Origin: Streptomyces indicus
GTDB lineage: Bacteria > Actinomycetota > Actinomycetes > Streptomycetales > Streptomycetaceae
NCBI RefSeq assembly: GCF_900100315.1
Contig: NZ_FNFF01000023.1
Coordinates: 1-64,000 of the forward strand
Direction: 5' to 3'
Length of the DNA: 64,000 bases
The position numbers and the translations under genes are program-made. Below are positions 1-7,586 of the stretch, piece after piece. Within the stretch, counting starts at the first letter, position 1, and every line of letters begins with the position of its first letter. The notes below the pieces were generated by a model. It made no database searches. It had not been told where the DNA came from and saw only the letters and a list, made by a program, of their open reading frames with translations.

Positions 1-80
1 AACTGACGGATCAGCGACCCCAGATCGTCACTCGACGTCTGCGACTGCGACCGCAGATTCGACAACACGGACGCACCCAT
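1..80 (-). CDS. 5' end of an unrecognised protein (partial)
   Basis: Reading leftward, an ATG at 78-80 opens a frame that stays open to the window edge. It begins MGASVLSNLRSQSQ and continues through a Ser/Gln/Asp-rich stretch for 26 codons. The composition resembles the helical N-terminus of a small Streptomyces protein, but nothing identifies the family. A weak purine-rich stretch lies upstream and no clear promoter is visible. It points away from the integrated element, so it could be the first chromosomal gene on that side. It may also be a chance frame. Confidence 0.3.
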   Translation of the reverse strand, partial: MGASVLSNLRSQSQTSSDDLGSLIRQ

Positions 81-547
81 GTCGAACTTCACGCGAACCC
101 ACCCCCGTGGATCTCGGTCTACCAGGCAGGACCGGGCTCGGCCCCGAAACCCCGTTCTGCGCATGCGAAACATATGCACCTCGGGCATCGATCATCCTCA
201 CCTGGATGCCCTTGCAAACACAACGTGAATCAGGCCAAAGCCCCTGCGCGATGCGTCGCGTGAACTCAGAGGAACGCACAGCGCCCGGCCGGGGCAACCT
301 CATGCGGCAGGTGAGACGTCGGGGCGTGTGGTGCGTGCCCGCTTGTCAGCTACGCCCCCGACGATGCAGTGTGCGCGGCTTGCTCCCGCACACGGGCCCC
401 GCGGGCTCCGACTCGACGACAGTCCGGTCCAGTGGCCCATTCGTCGAGCCGACTGGTCGCCTCCGGCTCGCCGGCGGAGGCAAGGGCCGAAGCGCGTCCG
501 CGGCCGTCCGCTCTGCGCACCCGAGATCAGAACCGGGACCACCCCAC
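81..547. other. intergenic stretch, no convincing gene
   Basis: Open frames exist on both strands here, but none has a ribosome binding site, family likeness or sensible composition; they are Arg/Pro-rich shadows typical of 70% GC DNA. It is probably the old region downstream of the tRNA-Ser gene before the element inserted. Confidence 0.5.
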
Positions 548-586
548 GGCAAAGGGCCCGGCCGCTGAGCGGTCGGACCCTTTGCC
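548..586 (-). terminator. hairpin terminator, probably the original tRNA-Ser terminator
   Basis: Arms 548-560 and 574-586 (GGCAAAGGGCCCG / CGGACCCTTTGCC) are nearly perfect complements. The hairpin lies just beyond the duplicated tRNA-Ser 3' end, which is where the terminator of the uninterrupted leftward tRNA gene would sit. Confidence 0.6.
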
Positions 587-602
587 TGCCCTGGTGGGCG
601 AG

Positions 603-657
603 TGCGGAGGATACGAGATTCGAACTCGTGAGGGGTTGCCCCCAACACGCTTTCCAA
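603..657. repeat. attachment-site copy: 55-bp duplicate of the tRNA-Ser 3' part
   Basis: Bases 603-657 are identical to 2764-2818, the 3' part of the intact tRNA-Ser(GGA) as far as the anticodon stem. Identity stops abruptly on both sides. Elements with tyrosine integrases that enter a tRNA 3' end leave exactly this kind of direct repeat, so this is read as the distal att site of the element spanning about 603-2818. Confidence 0.85.
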
Positions 658-887
658 CTGTGCGAGTGATCGTCTGGGGGCGTTCGTAGACGTTCGCGCG
701 GCAGGTCAGAGGGGGTGCGCGGACGTCTGCGTACGACAGTGCTCTACGGCGAACTGGACAACGACCAGGACAACGGCGCTCAGTCCAAAGCGCGCGCCGC
801 GACGGACCGCCGCCGACAGCTCCGGGCCTCTTTCGATCGGCTGAACCCGACGTAAATCTGGCCCTCGATCGAGTTGAGTCCGGAACT

Positions 888-1412
888 GTGGCCTCCGTCA
901 CGGCAAGTGAACGGGATGCCCGGTGGAATCGGCCCATGGTCTTGGTCTCTGCTGCGTTCTTCCTGGTCGTTCTCGTTGGCTCGCTTGTTGGCGCCGTTGC
1001 CCTCTTCGGGTACGGCATAGGCCAGCTACTGCCGGGTGCGGCGACGGCCCGCGACCGGGTCCTGCGCGGGAGTGCCGCGCTGACTGGGGCGGCGGCCGTG
1101 GCGCTTGTCGCGTGGGGGCTGCTTTGCGTGGGCGGCACGGTGGTCAGCGCAGAGGACGGCGGCGCGGACTCGTCGCCGATCATCCCGTGCCGCACCGGCG
1201 ATGCGGATCGGGACGCGCTCATCACCGACTACTCGGTGTCGTACGTGCCACTCGGATTCAAATGCACTCGCAGCGACGGTGGTCGGTACCTAACGGACGA
1301 TGTGCCGCCCTACGTGAATCCGGGTATCGCTGCCTTCGGCCTCACTGGCATCGGCGCTGCGTTCACGGTCGCCTTCCGCGCCAAATCGGCCGTACGCCAT
1401 ACCGCCCTCTGA
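888..1412 (+). CDS. small predicted membrane protein
   Basis: The product has 174 residues and no recognised family. Hydrophobic segments near residues 17-45, 60-83 and 145-165 suggest three membrane spans. The loop between the second and third holds two cysteines (in PCRTG and FKCTRS), which could pair outside the cell. The GTG start at 888 lacks a strong ribosome binding site; an ATG 16 codons on is an alternative. A strong hairpin terminator follows at 1448. It lies inside the integrated element and is probably cargo. Function unknown. Confidence 0.6.
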   Translation: MASVTASERDARWNRPMVLVSAAFFLVVLVGSLVGAVALFGYGIGQLLPGAATARDRVLRGSAALTGAAAVALVAWGLLCVGGTVVSAEDGGADSSPIIPCRTGDADRDALITDYSVSYVPLGFKCTRSDGGRYLTDDVPPYVNPGIAAFGLTGIGAAFTVAFRAKSAVRHTAL

Positions 1413-1447
1413 GAGTTCTCCGACCCAGCAGGGCCTCGACAGATCAC

Positions 1448-1480
1448 AGACCCGGACACTCCGTCCGGGTCTTCTCTTTT
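1448..1480 (+). terminator. Rho-independent terminator
   Basis: Arms AGACCCGGAC (1448-1457) and GTCCGGGTCT (1463-1472) enclose a 5-base loop and are followed by TCTCTTTT. It closes the membrane-protein transcript before the XRE regulator. Confidence 0.85.
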
Positions 1481-1589
1481 GCGGCGCCGCACTCTGAAGC
1501 GATGGCGGCGGCATCGGGCCCTCTGCCCTGCGATCCGTCCCATCGGTACCGTGAACAGCGCCCCTACTCAACAGCGGAGGCAGCACCCC

Positions 1590-2285
1590 ATGCGTGGTCT
1601 TGGAGATCACCTCAGCATCGGCGAACGAATCGCGTTCTACCGCAAGCGCCGCGGATACACGCAAGAGGTGCTGGCCGGATTGGTTGGACGCAGCACAGAT
1701 TGGCTGGCCAAGGCCGAGACCGGCCGGCGCAAGCCACCACGGATCGACATGCTCGCGGAGCTGGCGCGGATTCTGCGGGTCCCGCTGAGCGACTTGGTCG
1801 GGCAGAGCATCCTCGTAGAGGACGAGAAGCAGCGCGATGACATCCCCGCGATCCGTGACGCGCTCATGAGTCCCCGGCGCCTGTCGCGGCTGCTCTTCGG
1901 CCCTGAGGCGGATGTTCAGCTCCCGACTCCGGCGCCATCTGCGGTACGGGTCGAGAAGTCCTGGGACGACTACCAGGGCGGCCGACTCGGCAGCGTGATC
2001 GCGGCTCTTCCGGCTCTGCTCCAAGTCGCACAGGAGCTGGAAGACCGAGCGGCGCGGCGAGAAGCAGACCGGCGCGATTGCTGGGCAGTGTCCGCCCGCA
2101 CGCACCACCTCGCGGCCACCACGCTCGCGAAGATCGGCGAGTCCGACCTTTCCTGGCTGGCGGCTGAGCGCGCCATGCAGGCGGCGGACTCGTCAGATGA
2201 CCCTCTCGTACTCGCGTCCGCCGCACGGTCCGGCACTCACGCGCTGCTCGCCAACGGCCGCTACGAGGCGGCCACCCGTACGTAG
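1590..2285 (+). CDS. XRE-family regulator, 3' truncated
   Basis: Residues about 8-62 form a helix-turn-helix of the XRE/Cro type (IGERIAFYRKRRGYTQEVLA, then RSTDWLAKAETGRRKP). An alpha-helical stretch follows that resembles the TPR-like sensor part of Streptomyces regulators. Such proteins are usually about 400 residues; this frame stops after 231, right where sequence unrelated to it begins, so it looks cut by a deletion. The ATG at 1590 is chosen because GCGGAGG lies about 10 bases upstream. It probably governed the element's own functions. Whether the shortened protein is active is unknown. Confidence 0.75.
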   Translation: MRGLGDHLSIGERIAFYRKRRGYTQEVLAGLVGRSTDWLAKAETGRRKPPRIDMLAELARILRVPLSDLVGQSILVEDEKQRDDIPAIRDALMSPRRLSRLLFGPEADVQLPTPAPSAVRVEKSWDDYQGGRLGSVIAALPALLQVAQELEDRAARREADRRDCWAVSARTHHLAATTLAKIGESDLSWLAAERAMQAADSSDDPLVLASAARSGTHALLANGRYEAATRT

Positions 2286-2402
2286 TCGACAACGGCCGCA
2301 TCGATGTGGACCACATGCCTCAGGAGCGCAGCGTCTCGCATCGCATCGACTTCGCTCGCGCGCTCTCGCTCGGTGGGCACGGCGACGATGCGTTCGGCGA
2401 GC

Positions 2403-2699
2403 CTCCCGAACACCGACTACCACGACTGGAAGCAGCTGCTCGAAGACGCTCAGGTCCGGGACGGTCGCTTGCACGACGCGCGGCACACGGCCGGGACAGT
2501 CCTGATGTTGCTGGGAGTCCCTGACCGGGTCATCGACCAGATCATGGGTTGGGAGCCCGGCGGCGCCGCGAGGATGCGGGCCCGGTACCTGCACGTGCCC
2601 GATGCACTCCTGAAGGAGGTCGCCCAGAAGATCGGGAAAGCGATCTGGGGAACCTCGGAAACAGGCCCTATGGACAAAGACCAGGACAACGGGGCCTGA
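2403..2699 (+). pseudogene. int: tyrosine recombinase (integrase), C-terminal remnant
   Basis: Only the last roughly 95 residues of a phage-type integrase remain. They include the box with the HxxR pair (LHDARHTAGT), the LLGVPDRVIDQIMGW segment, where W stands for the second His/Trp, and the nucleophile region RARYLHV with Tyr. The N-terminal core-binding domain and the first catalytic Arg are gone, and the preceding bases encode nothing similar. It ends 67 bp from the tRNA-Ser 3' end, the normal place for int beside its attachment site. A hairpin terminator follows at 2708. Confidence 0.85.
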
Positions 2700-2707
2700 G
2701 GACAACG

Positions 2708-2745
2708 ACGAAGGCCCCGGCCGGTTTCCCGGTCGGGGCCTTCGT
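2708..2745. terminator. hairpin between integrase remnant and tRNA-Ser
   Basis: A long inverted repeat (ACGAAGGCCCCGGCC / GGTCGGGGCCTTCGT, one mismatch) with a TTTCCC loop. It can end int transcription rightward and tRNA transcription leftward. Confidence 0.8.
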
Positions 2746-2765
2746 TCTGGCTGGTCAGCCAGCTG

Positions 2766-2850
2766 CGGAGGATACGAGATTCGAACTCGTGAGGGGTTGC
2801 CCCCAACACGCTTTCCAAGCGTGCGCCCTAGGCCTCTAGGCGAATCCTCC
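2766..2850 (-). tRNA. tRNA-Ser(GGA)
   Basis: The 85-nt gene folds with acceptor GGAGGAT/ATCCTCC, a GGA anticodon in the loop CTTGGAAAG, the long variable arm of class II tRNAs and TTCGAATC in the T loop. CCA is not encoded. Its 3' part is the integration site of the adjoining element and was restored by the inserted copy. Confidence 0.95.
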
Positions 2851-2959
2851 GCCGCAAACAATACAAGACGCGGAGGAGTGCTCGCGAACCCGTTCCCGGA
2901 GGTGGGGTGCGTGATCGGGACGGGCTCGTTCGCACGGCCCCGGATCGGGTACCCTTGGC

Positions 2960-3052
2960 GCAGCCCCTCACGTGGCGCTATCTGACTGAACTCCCCCAGG
3001 GCCGGAAGGCAGCAAGGGTAGGTCGGCTCTGGCGGGTGCGTGGGGGGCGCTT
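2960..3052 (+). ncRNA. ffs: signal recognition particle RNA (4.5S, small bacterial type)
   Basis: The apical hairpin carries the SRP hallmark GGCCGGAAGGCAGCAAGGGTA (2999-3019), which binds Ffh. The outer stem pairs 2963-2973 (GCCCCTCACGT) with 3038-3048 (GCGTGGGGGGC). The gene stands directly upstream of dnaX, its usual place in Streptomyces. The exact ends are estimated from the stem. The RNA works with Ffh and FtsY in co-translational membrane targeting. Confidence 0.9.
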
Positions 3053-3121
3053 GCGTTTCCGGGTTCGGGTACGAGCTGTTCGTGGACCGGGCTGTCAGTG
3101 CGGGCCGATAACCTCGTATGC

Positions 3122-5512
3122 GTGTCGTCCCTTGCGCTGTACCGCCGTTATCGCCCGGAGTCGTTCGCCGAGGTCATCGGGCAGGAGCATGTGACCGACC
3201 CGCTGCAGCAGGCGCTGCGGAACAACCGGGTCAATCATGCGTACCTGTTCAGTGGCCCGCGCGGCTGCGGCAAGACGACGAGCGCGCGCATCCTCGCCCG
3301 CTGTCTCAACTGTGAGCAAGGTCCCACTCCGACCCCGTGCGGCGAGTGCCAGAGCTGCCGGGACCTGGCGCGGAACGGGCCGGGTTCGATCGACGTCATC
3401 GAGATCGACGCCGCCTCGCACGGTGGCGTGGACGACGCCCGTGATCTGCGCGAGAAGGCCTTCTTCGGGCCGGCCAGCAGCCGCTACAAGATCTACATCA
3501 TCGACGAGGCCCACATGGTCACGTCGGCGGGCTTCAACGCCCTGCTCAAGGTGGTCGAGGAGCCGCCGGAGCACCTCAAGTTCATCTTCGCGACCACCGA
3601 GCCCGAGAAGGTCATCGGGACCATCCGGTCGCGTACGCACCACTATCCGTTCCGGCTCGTCCCGCCCGGCACCCTGCGCGAGTACCTCGGCGAGGTCTGT
3701 GGCAAGGAGGACATCCCCGTCGAGGACGGGGTGCTGCCGCTGGTCGTGCGCGCGGGCGCCGGTTCCGTACGTGACTCGATGTCCGTCATGGACCAGCTGC
3801 TCGCCGGCGCGGGCGCGGACGGTGTGACGTATGCCATGGCGACCGCGCTGCTCGGTTATACGGACGGTTCGCTGCTCGACTCCGTCGTCGAGGCCTTCGC
3901 CGCCGGTGACGGCGCCGCGGCCTTCGAGGTCGTCGACCGCGTCATCGAAGGCGGCAACGATCCGCGGCGCTTCGTGGCCGACCTGCTCGAGCGCCTGCGC
4001 GACCTGGTGATCCTGGCGGCCGTCCCGGACGCGGCCGAGAAGGGGCTGATCGACGCCCCCGCCGATGTCATCGAGCGCATGCAGGCCCAGGCGCGGAACT
4101 TCGGCGCCGCCGAACTCAGCCGCGCCGCCGACCTCGTCAACGAGGGCCTGACCGAGATGCGCGGCGCCACCTCGCCGCGTCTCCAGCTGGAGCTGATCTG
4201 CGCCCGCGTGCTGCTGCCCGCCGCGTACGACGACGAGCGCTCGATGTTGGCGAGGATCGACCGCCTGGAGCGCGGCGGCGGTGGTGCGGGAGCCGGCGGT
4301 GGGTTCGCCGGAGGGGCACAGACCGGGGGGCAGATGCCGTCCGGGCCGTCGATGGCCTACGTTCCCGGGCCCGACGCCCACGCCCCGCTGGACGCTCCCG
4401 GCCCCGCCGTACCGCCCGGCGGCGGCGCCGCGGCGGCCCGCGCCGCAGTGCGCGGCACCTCGACCCCTCCTCAGCCCGCTCCCCAGCAGGCACCAGCCCC
4501 GGCACCCCAGGCCCCCGCCCCGGCAGCAGCCCCGCAGCCAGGTGCCGGTCAGCCCGGCGGCGGCCAGCCGGGCGCCTGGCCCACCGCAGGGCCCAATGCA
4601 AACGCAGCCCCCACCACACCGCCCGCCCCTGCGACCCCCGCCCCGGCGGCATCTCCCTCAGAGCCTCCGGCCCAGCGGCCCGGCGCCTGGCCGGGCGCCG
4701 CGACCCCGGGCTCCGGCGGCCAGGCGTCCGGCGAGCGCCGCCCCGGCGGCTGGCCCACCGCGGCCACGGCCGGCGGCAGCGCAGCGCCGAACGGCGCACC
4801 GTCGCGCCCCCAGCCCGCCGCGCAGCCCGCGACTCCCGCCCCCCAGGCCCCGCCGGCCGCCGCACCGTCCGCCTCGCTCGGCGCCCCGCCGCCCGGCAGC
4901 CTGGACGCACGCTCGCTGTGGCCGAACATCCTGGAGGCGGTCAAGAACCGCCGCCGCTTCACCTGGATCCTGCTCAGCCAGAACGCGCAGGTGGCCGGCT
5001 TCGACGGCCAGACCCTCCAGCTCGGCTTCCTCAACGCGGGCGCCCGCGACAACTTCACGAGCAGCGGCAGCGAGGACGTACTCAAGCAGGCGCTGGCCGA
5101 GCAGTTCAACGCGCACTGGAAGATCGAGGCGATCGTCGACCCCTCGGGCGGCTCGGCCCCGCCCCCGGCGGCCACTGGTTTCGGCGGTTCCGGCGGTACG
5201 TACGGGGGCGGCCCCAGCGGTCCGCAAGGCGGCAGCGCCCCGCAGCGCCCCGCCGCCCCCGCACCCCAGCAGCCCGCCGCACCCGCCGCCCCGGCTCAGC
5301 CGGCGCCGGCCCCGGCGCCCGCCGCCCCGGCACCGCAGCCCTCCGCGCCCGCGCCGGCCCCGCCCTCGTACAACGAGGAGCCGCCGGTCTCCCTGGAGGA
5401 CGACATCCCGGAGGAGGACGACCCGGACCTCGACGAGAGCGCCCTGAGCGGCCACGACCTGATCGTCCGCGAACTGGGCGCCACGATCATCGAGGAAATC
5501 GCCAACGAGTGA
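3122..5512 (+). CDS. dnaX: DNA polymerase III subunit gamma/tau
   Basis: The clamp-loader ATPase of the replisome. Starting at GTG 3122 the protein opens SSLALYRRYRPESF as in the family; the frame extends 8 codons upstream but that part is unlike DnaX. Walker A GPRGCGKTTS lies near residues 45-54, zinc cysteines at 61-79 (with C64, C73, C76 and C79), Walker B IYIIDEAH near 131 and sensor SRTHHYPF near 177. After about residue 370 come two long Pro/Ala/Gln-rich linkers (4300-4900 and 5150-5370) around a conserved tau segment (RRRFTWILLSQNAQ). The acidic C-terminus presumably contacts polymerase or helicase. At 796 residues it is tau-sized. No slippery frameshift site was seen. Confidence 0.97.
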   Translation: MSSLALYRRYRPESFAEVIGQEHVTDPLQQALRNNRVNHAYLFSGPRGCGKTTSARILARCLNCEQGPTPTPCGECQSCRDLARNGPGSIDVIEIDAASHGGVDDARDLREKAFFGPASSRYKIYIIDEAHMVTSAGFNALLKVVEEPPEHLKFIFATTEPEKVIGTIRSRTHHYPFRLVPPGTLREYLGEVCGKEDIPVEDGVLPLVVRAGAGSVRDSMSVMDQLLAGAGADGVTYAMATALLGYTDGSLLDSVVEAFAAGDGAAAFEVVDRVIEGGNDPRRFVADLLERLRDLVILAAVPDAAEKGLIDAPADVIERMQAQARNFGAAELSRAADLVNEGLTEMRGATSPRLQLELICARVLLPAAYDDERSMLARIDRLERGGGGAGAGGGFAGGAQTGGQMPSGPSMAYVPGPDAHAPLDAPGPAVPPGGGAAAARAAVRGTSTPPQPAPQQAPAPAPQAPAPAAAPQPGAGQPGGGQPGAWPTAGPNANAAPTTPPAPATPAPAASPSEPPAQRPGAWPGAATPGSGGQASGERRPGGWPTAATAGGSAAPNGAPSRPQPAAQPATPAPQAPPAAAPSASLGAPPPGSLDARSLWPNILEAVKNRRRFTWILLSQNAQVAGFDGQTLQLGFLNAGARDNFTSSGSEDVLKQALAEQFNAHWKIEAIVDPSGGSAPPPAATGFGGSGGTYGGGPSGPQGGSAPQRPAAPAPQQPAAPAAPAQPAPAPAPAAPAPQPSAPAPAPPSYNEEPPVSLEDDIPEEDDPDLDESALSGHDLIVRELGATIIEEIANE

Positions 5513-5674
5513 CCTCGGGGTCCGGCGCCGTTGGGCCCGCATCGACGCTGCGGGCACGAGCCGTACGACACCGGCCGCGGGCCAGCCACGCCCCTCGTAC
5601 GACACCGGGCGTGGCCGCGACGCGCACCCCCACCGGACCCGCGGCCGCGCTCCGGGCGTGAGGGGACGGGGAGG

Positions 5675-5754
5675 GGTGCCGGTTACACGGGCGCTCCCCA
5701 CCCGGACGTGCACGCTCGCAGACTTGCGGCGCCATTGCCCGTGTAACCGGTACC
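5675..5754. repeat. 18-bp inverted repeat with 44-bp spacer
   Basis: GGTGCCGGTTACACGGGC at 5675-5692 is the reverse complement of 5737-5754 except for one base. The core CGGTTACACGGGC is perfect in both arms. No T run follows, so it looks more like paired protein-binding sites or a long stem than a terminator. Confidence 0.75.
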
Positions 5755-5798
5755 CCGGACCGGCACCGACCCCAAACGAAACCCGCACGCGGGGCAGG

Positions 5799-5888
5799 AC
5801 GCGAACCGCACCGCAGCCCGCACGCGAACCGCACCACAGCCGAACGCGAACCACGCCACAGCCGGCACGCGAACCGCACCACAGCGGG
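5799..5888. repeat. four tandem 22-23-bp repeats
   Basis: The unit ACGCGAACCGCACCACAGCC occurs four times with one to three changes (starts 5799, 5822, 5844 and 5867). The stretch is non-coding. Confidence 0.8.
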
Positions 5889-5982
5889 AGCCCCCAGAGT
5901 CACCCCACCGACCCCGACGATTTCAGACCATCCCACAACCCCTCCACAGCCCCCATCCGTGCAAACACACCGAACCCCCCGG

Positions 5983-5988
5983 CTAGGC
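5983..5988 (+). promoter_or_regulatory. probable -10 box of a leaderless purD promoter
   Basis: TAGGCT ends only 8 bases before the GTG start of purD and no ribosome binding site intervenes. In Streptomyces this layout usually means that transcription starts at or next to the start codon. Confidence 0.55.
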
Positions 5989-5996
5989 TTCCCACC

Positions 5997-7250
5997 GTGA
6001 AGGCCCTCGTCATCGGCAGCGGTGCCCGCGAACACGCCCTGTGCCGCTCCCTGTCCCTCGACCCCGACGTCACCGCCCTGCACTGCGCCCCCGGCAACGC
6101 CGGCATCGCAGAGGTCGCCGAGCTGCACCAGGTCGACGCCCTCGACGGCGCCGCCGTCGCCGCGCTCGCCCGCGACCTGGAAGCCGACCTCGTCGTCGTC
6201 GGCCCCGAGGCCCCCCTCGTCGCAGGCGTCGCCGACGCCGTACGGGACGCGGGCATCCCCTGCTTCGGCCCGTCGAAGGAGGCCGCCCAGCTCGAGGGTT
6301 CGAAGGCCTTCGCCAAGGACGTGATGGCCGCCGCCGGCGTCCCCACCGCGCGCAGCTACGTCTGCACCACCGACGAGGAGATCGACGAGGCACTCGACGC
6401 CTTCGGAGCTCCGTACGTCGTCAAGGACGACGGGCTCGCGGCCGGCAAGGGCGTCGTCGTCACCGAGGACATCGAGCAGGCCCGCGCCCACGCCCGCGCC
6501 TGCGACCGCCTGGTCATCGAGGAGTTCCTCGACGGCCCCGAGGTCTCCCTCTTCGCCATCACCGACGGGGTCACGGTCCTGCCGCTCACCCCGGCCCAGG
6601 ACTTCAAGCGCGCCCTCGACAACGACGAGGGTCCCAACACCGGCGGCATGGGCGCCTACTCACCGCTCCCGTGGGCCGACCCCAAGCTGGTCGACGAGGT
6701 CATGGAGACCGTCCTGCAGCCGACGGTCGACGAGCTGCGCCGCCGCGGCACCCCCTTCTCCGGCCTGCTGTACGCCGGCCTCGCGATCACGAGCCGCGGC
6801 GTACGCGTCATCGAGTTCAACGCACGCTTCGGCGACCCCGAGACCCAGGTGGTCCTCGCCCGCCTGAAGACCCCGCTCGCGGGTGTCCTCCTGAACGCTG
6901 CGAACGGCACCCTCGACGCCCAGGCCCCGCTGCGCTGGAGCGAGGAGGCGGCGGTGACCGTGGTCGTCGCCTCGCACAACTACCCGGGCACCCCGCGCAC
7001 CGGCGACGTGATCGAGGGCCTGGACGAGGTGGCCGCACAGGATGCCCCGAACGCGTACGTCCTGCACGCCGGGACCCGGCACGACGGCGGGTCCGTGGTC
7101 AGCGCGGGCGGCCGGGTGCTCTCCGTGACCGCCACCGGCAAGGACCTGACCGAGGCCCGCGAGCGCGCCTACCGCGCTGTCGCCCGGATCCGCCTCGACG
7201 GCTCCCAGCACCGTACGGACATCGCCGCCAAGGCGGCCGCGGGCGCCTGA
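5997..7250 (+). CDS. purD: phosphoribosylamine-glycine ligase
   Basis: GAR synthetase joins phosphoribosylamine and glycine with ATP in the second step of purine synthesis. The protein begins KALVIGSGAREHAL, the N-terminal Rossmann motif. It continues with the ATP-grasp elements KDDGLAAGKGVVV (near residue 141), EEFLDGPEVS and NTGGMGAYSPLP, and the C-terminal metal-binding FNARFGDPETQ. At 417 residues it has normal length. GTG 5997 is chosen over the much longer open frame because homology begins there and a -10 box lies immediately upstream. A bidirectional-looking hairpin follows. Confidence 0.97.
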   Translation: MKALVIGSGAREHALCRSLSLDPDVTALHCAPGNAGIAEVAELHQVDALDGAAVAALARDLEADLVVVGPEAPLVAGVADAVRDAGIPCFGPSKEAAQLEGSKAFAKDVMAAAGVPTARSYVCTTDEEIDEALDAFGAPYVVKDDGLAAGKGVVVTEDIEQARAHARACDRLVIEEFLDGPEVSLFAITDGVTVLPLTPAQDFKRALDNDEGPNTGGMGAYSPLPWADPKLVDEVMETVLQPTVDELRRRGTPFSGLLYAGLAITSRGVRVIEFNARFGDPETQVVLARLKTPLAGVLLNAANGTLDAQAPLRWSEEAAVTVVVASHNYPGTPRTGDVIEGLDEVAAQDAPNAYVLHAGTRHDGGSVVSAGGRVLSVTATGKDLTEARERAYRAVARIRLDGSQHRTDIAAKAAAGA

Positions 7251-7346
7251 CGGGGGAGGACACCGCCCCGCACGCCCGTCTTGCGCCGGACGCACACCCG
7301 TAACGCGCCCGACCGAGGCCGACCGAGGCCGAACCGCACCGGAAAC

Positions 7347-7375
7347 AGGGCCGGACCTGACACAGGGTCCGGCCC
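7347..7375 (+). terminator. terminator after purD
   Basis: AGGGCCGGACC and GGTCCGGCCCT form an 11-bp stem with a short loop, followed by CTTTCG. The remaining bases up to 7586 hold no gene and presumably the promoter of the next one. Confidence 0.8.
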
Positions 7376-7586
7376 TCTTTCGTCCCGCACCTTTGCCCAA
7401 AGCCATTCCATCGAGTGACCGATCCCCCATACGGCTGACGTGCCCCGAGGCCCCAACTAGGGTGCGGCGCAAGCGTTCCCGGGTGCCCGAAGCCAAACAG
7501 CCCACTGGCATTGCGATGTCAGTGACGGGTGCCACAGTGGGGGAGTGAGCAAAGCCGTCGCAGGACGAAGGGGGTGACCTCCGGCC

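Larger units (their letters stand above)
603..2818. mobile_element. remnant of a tRNA-Ser integrated element (about 2.2 kb)
   Basis: The segment is bounded by a 55-bp perfect direct repeat of the tRNA-Ser 3' end. Its tRNA-proximal end holds the C-terminal stump of a tyrosine integrase, the usual place for int in Streptomyces AICE-like or SLP1-type elements. Inside are a small membrane protein gene, a Rho-independent terminator and an XRE regulator gene broken at its 3' end. No replication, transfer or excisionase gene is left, so the element is judged defective. What it originally carried cannot be told. Confidence 0.75.
5513..5980. other. dnaX-purD intergenic region with inverted and tandem repeats
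   Basis: About 480 bp without a convincing gene. It contains an 18-bp inverted repeat (5675-5692 with 5737-5754, one mismatch) and four tandem 22-23-bp repeats (5799-5888). The purD promoter occupies the right end. Confidence 0.7.

Noticed and set aside
107..568. A 153-codon frame left of the attachment repeat
   Set aside because: Pro/Arg/Ser-rich, no ribosome binding site, and it runs into the tRNA terminator hairpin.
3300..3360. Programmed frameshift in dnaX for a short gamma form
   Set aside because: No A-rich slippery sequence or following stem was found; the cysteine codons here encode the zinc site.
4658..5854. Long frames antisense to dnaX and beyond
   Set aside because: Arg/Gly/Ala-rich composition, no ribosome binding site, and they mirror the Pro/Ala linkers of dnaX; typical shadows of high-GC coding DNA.
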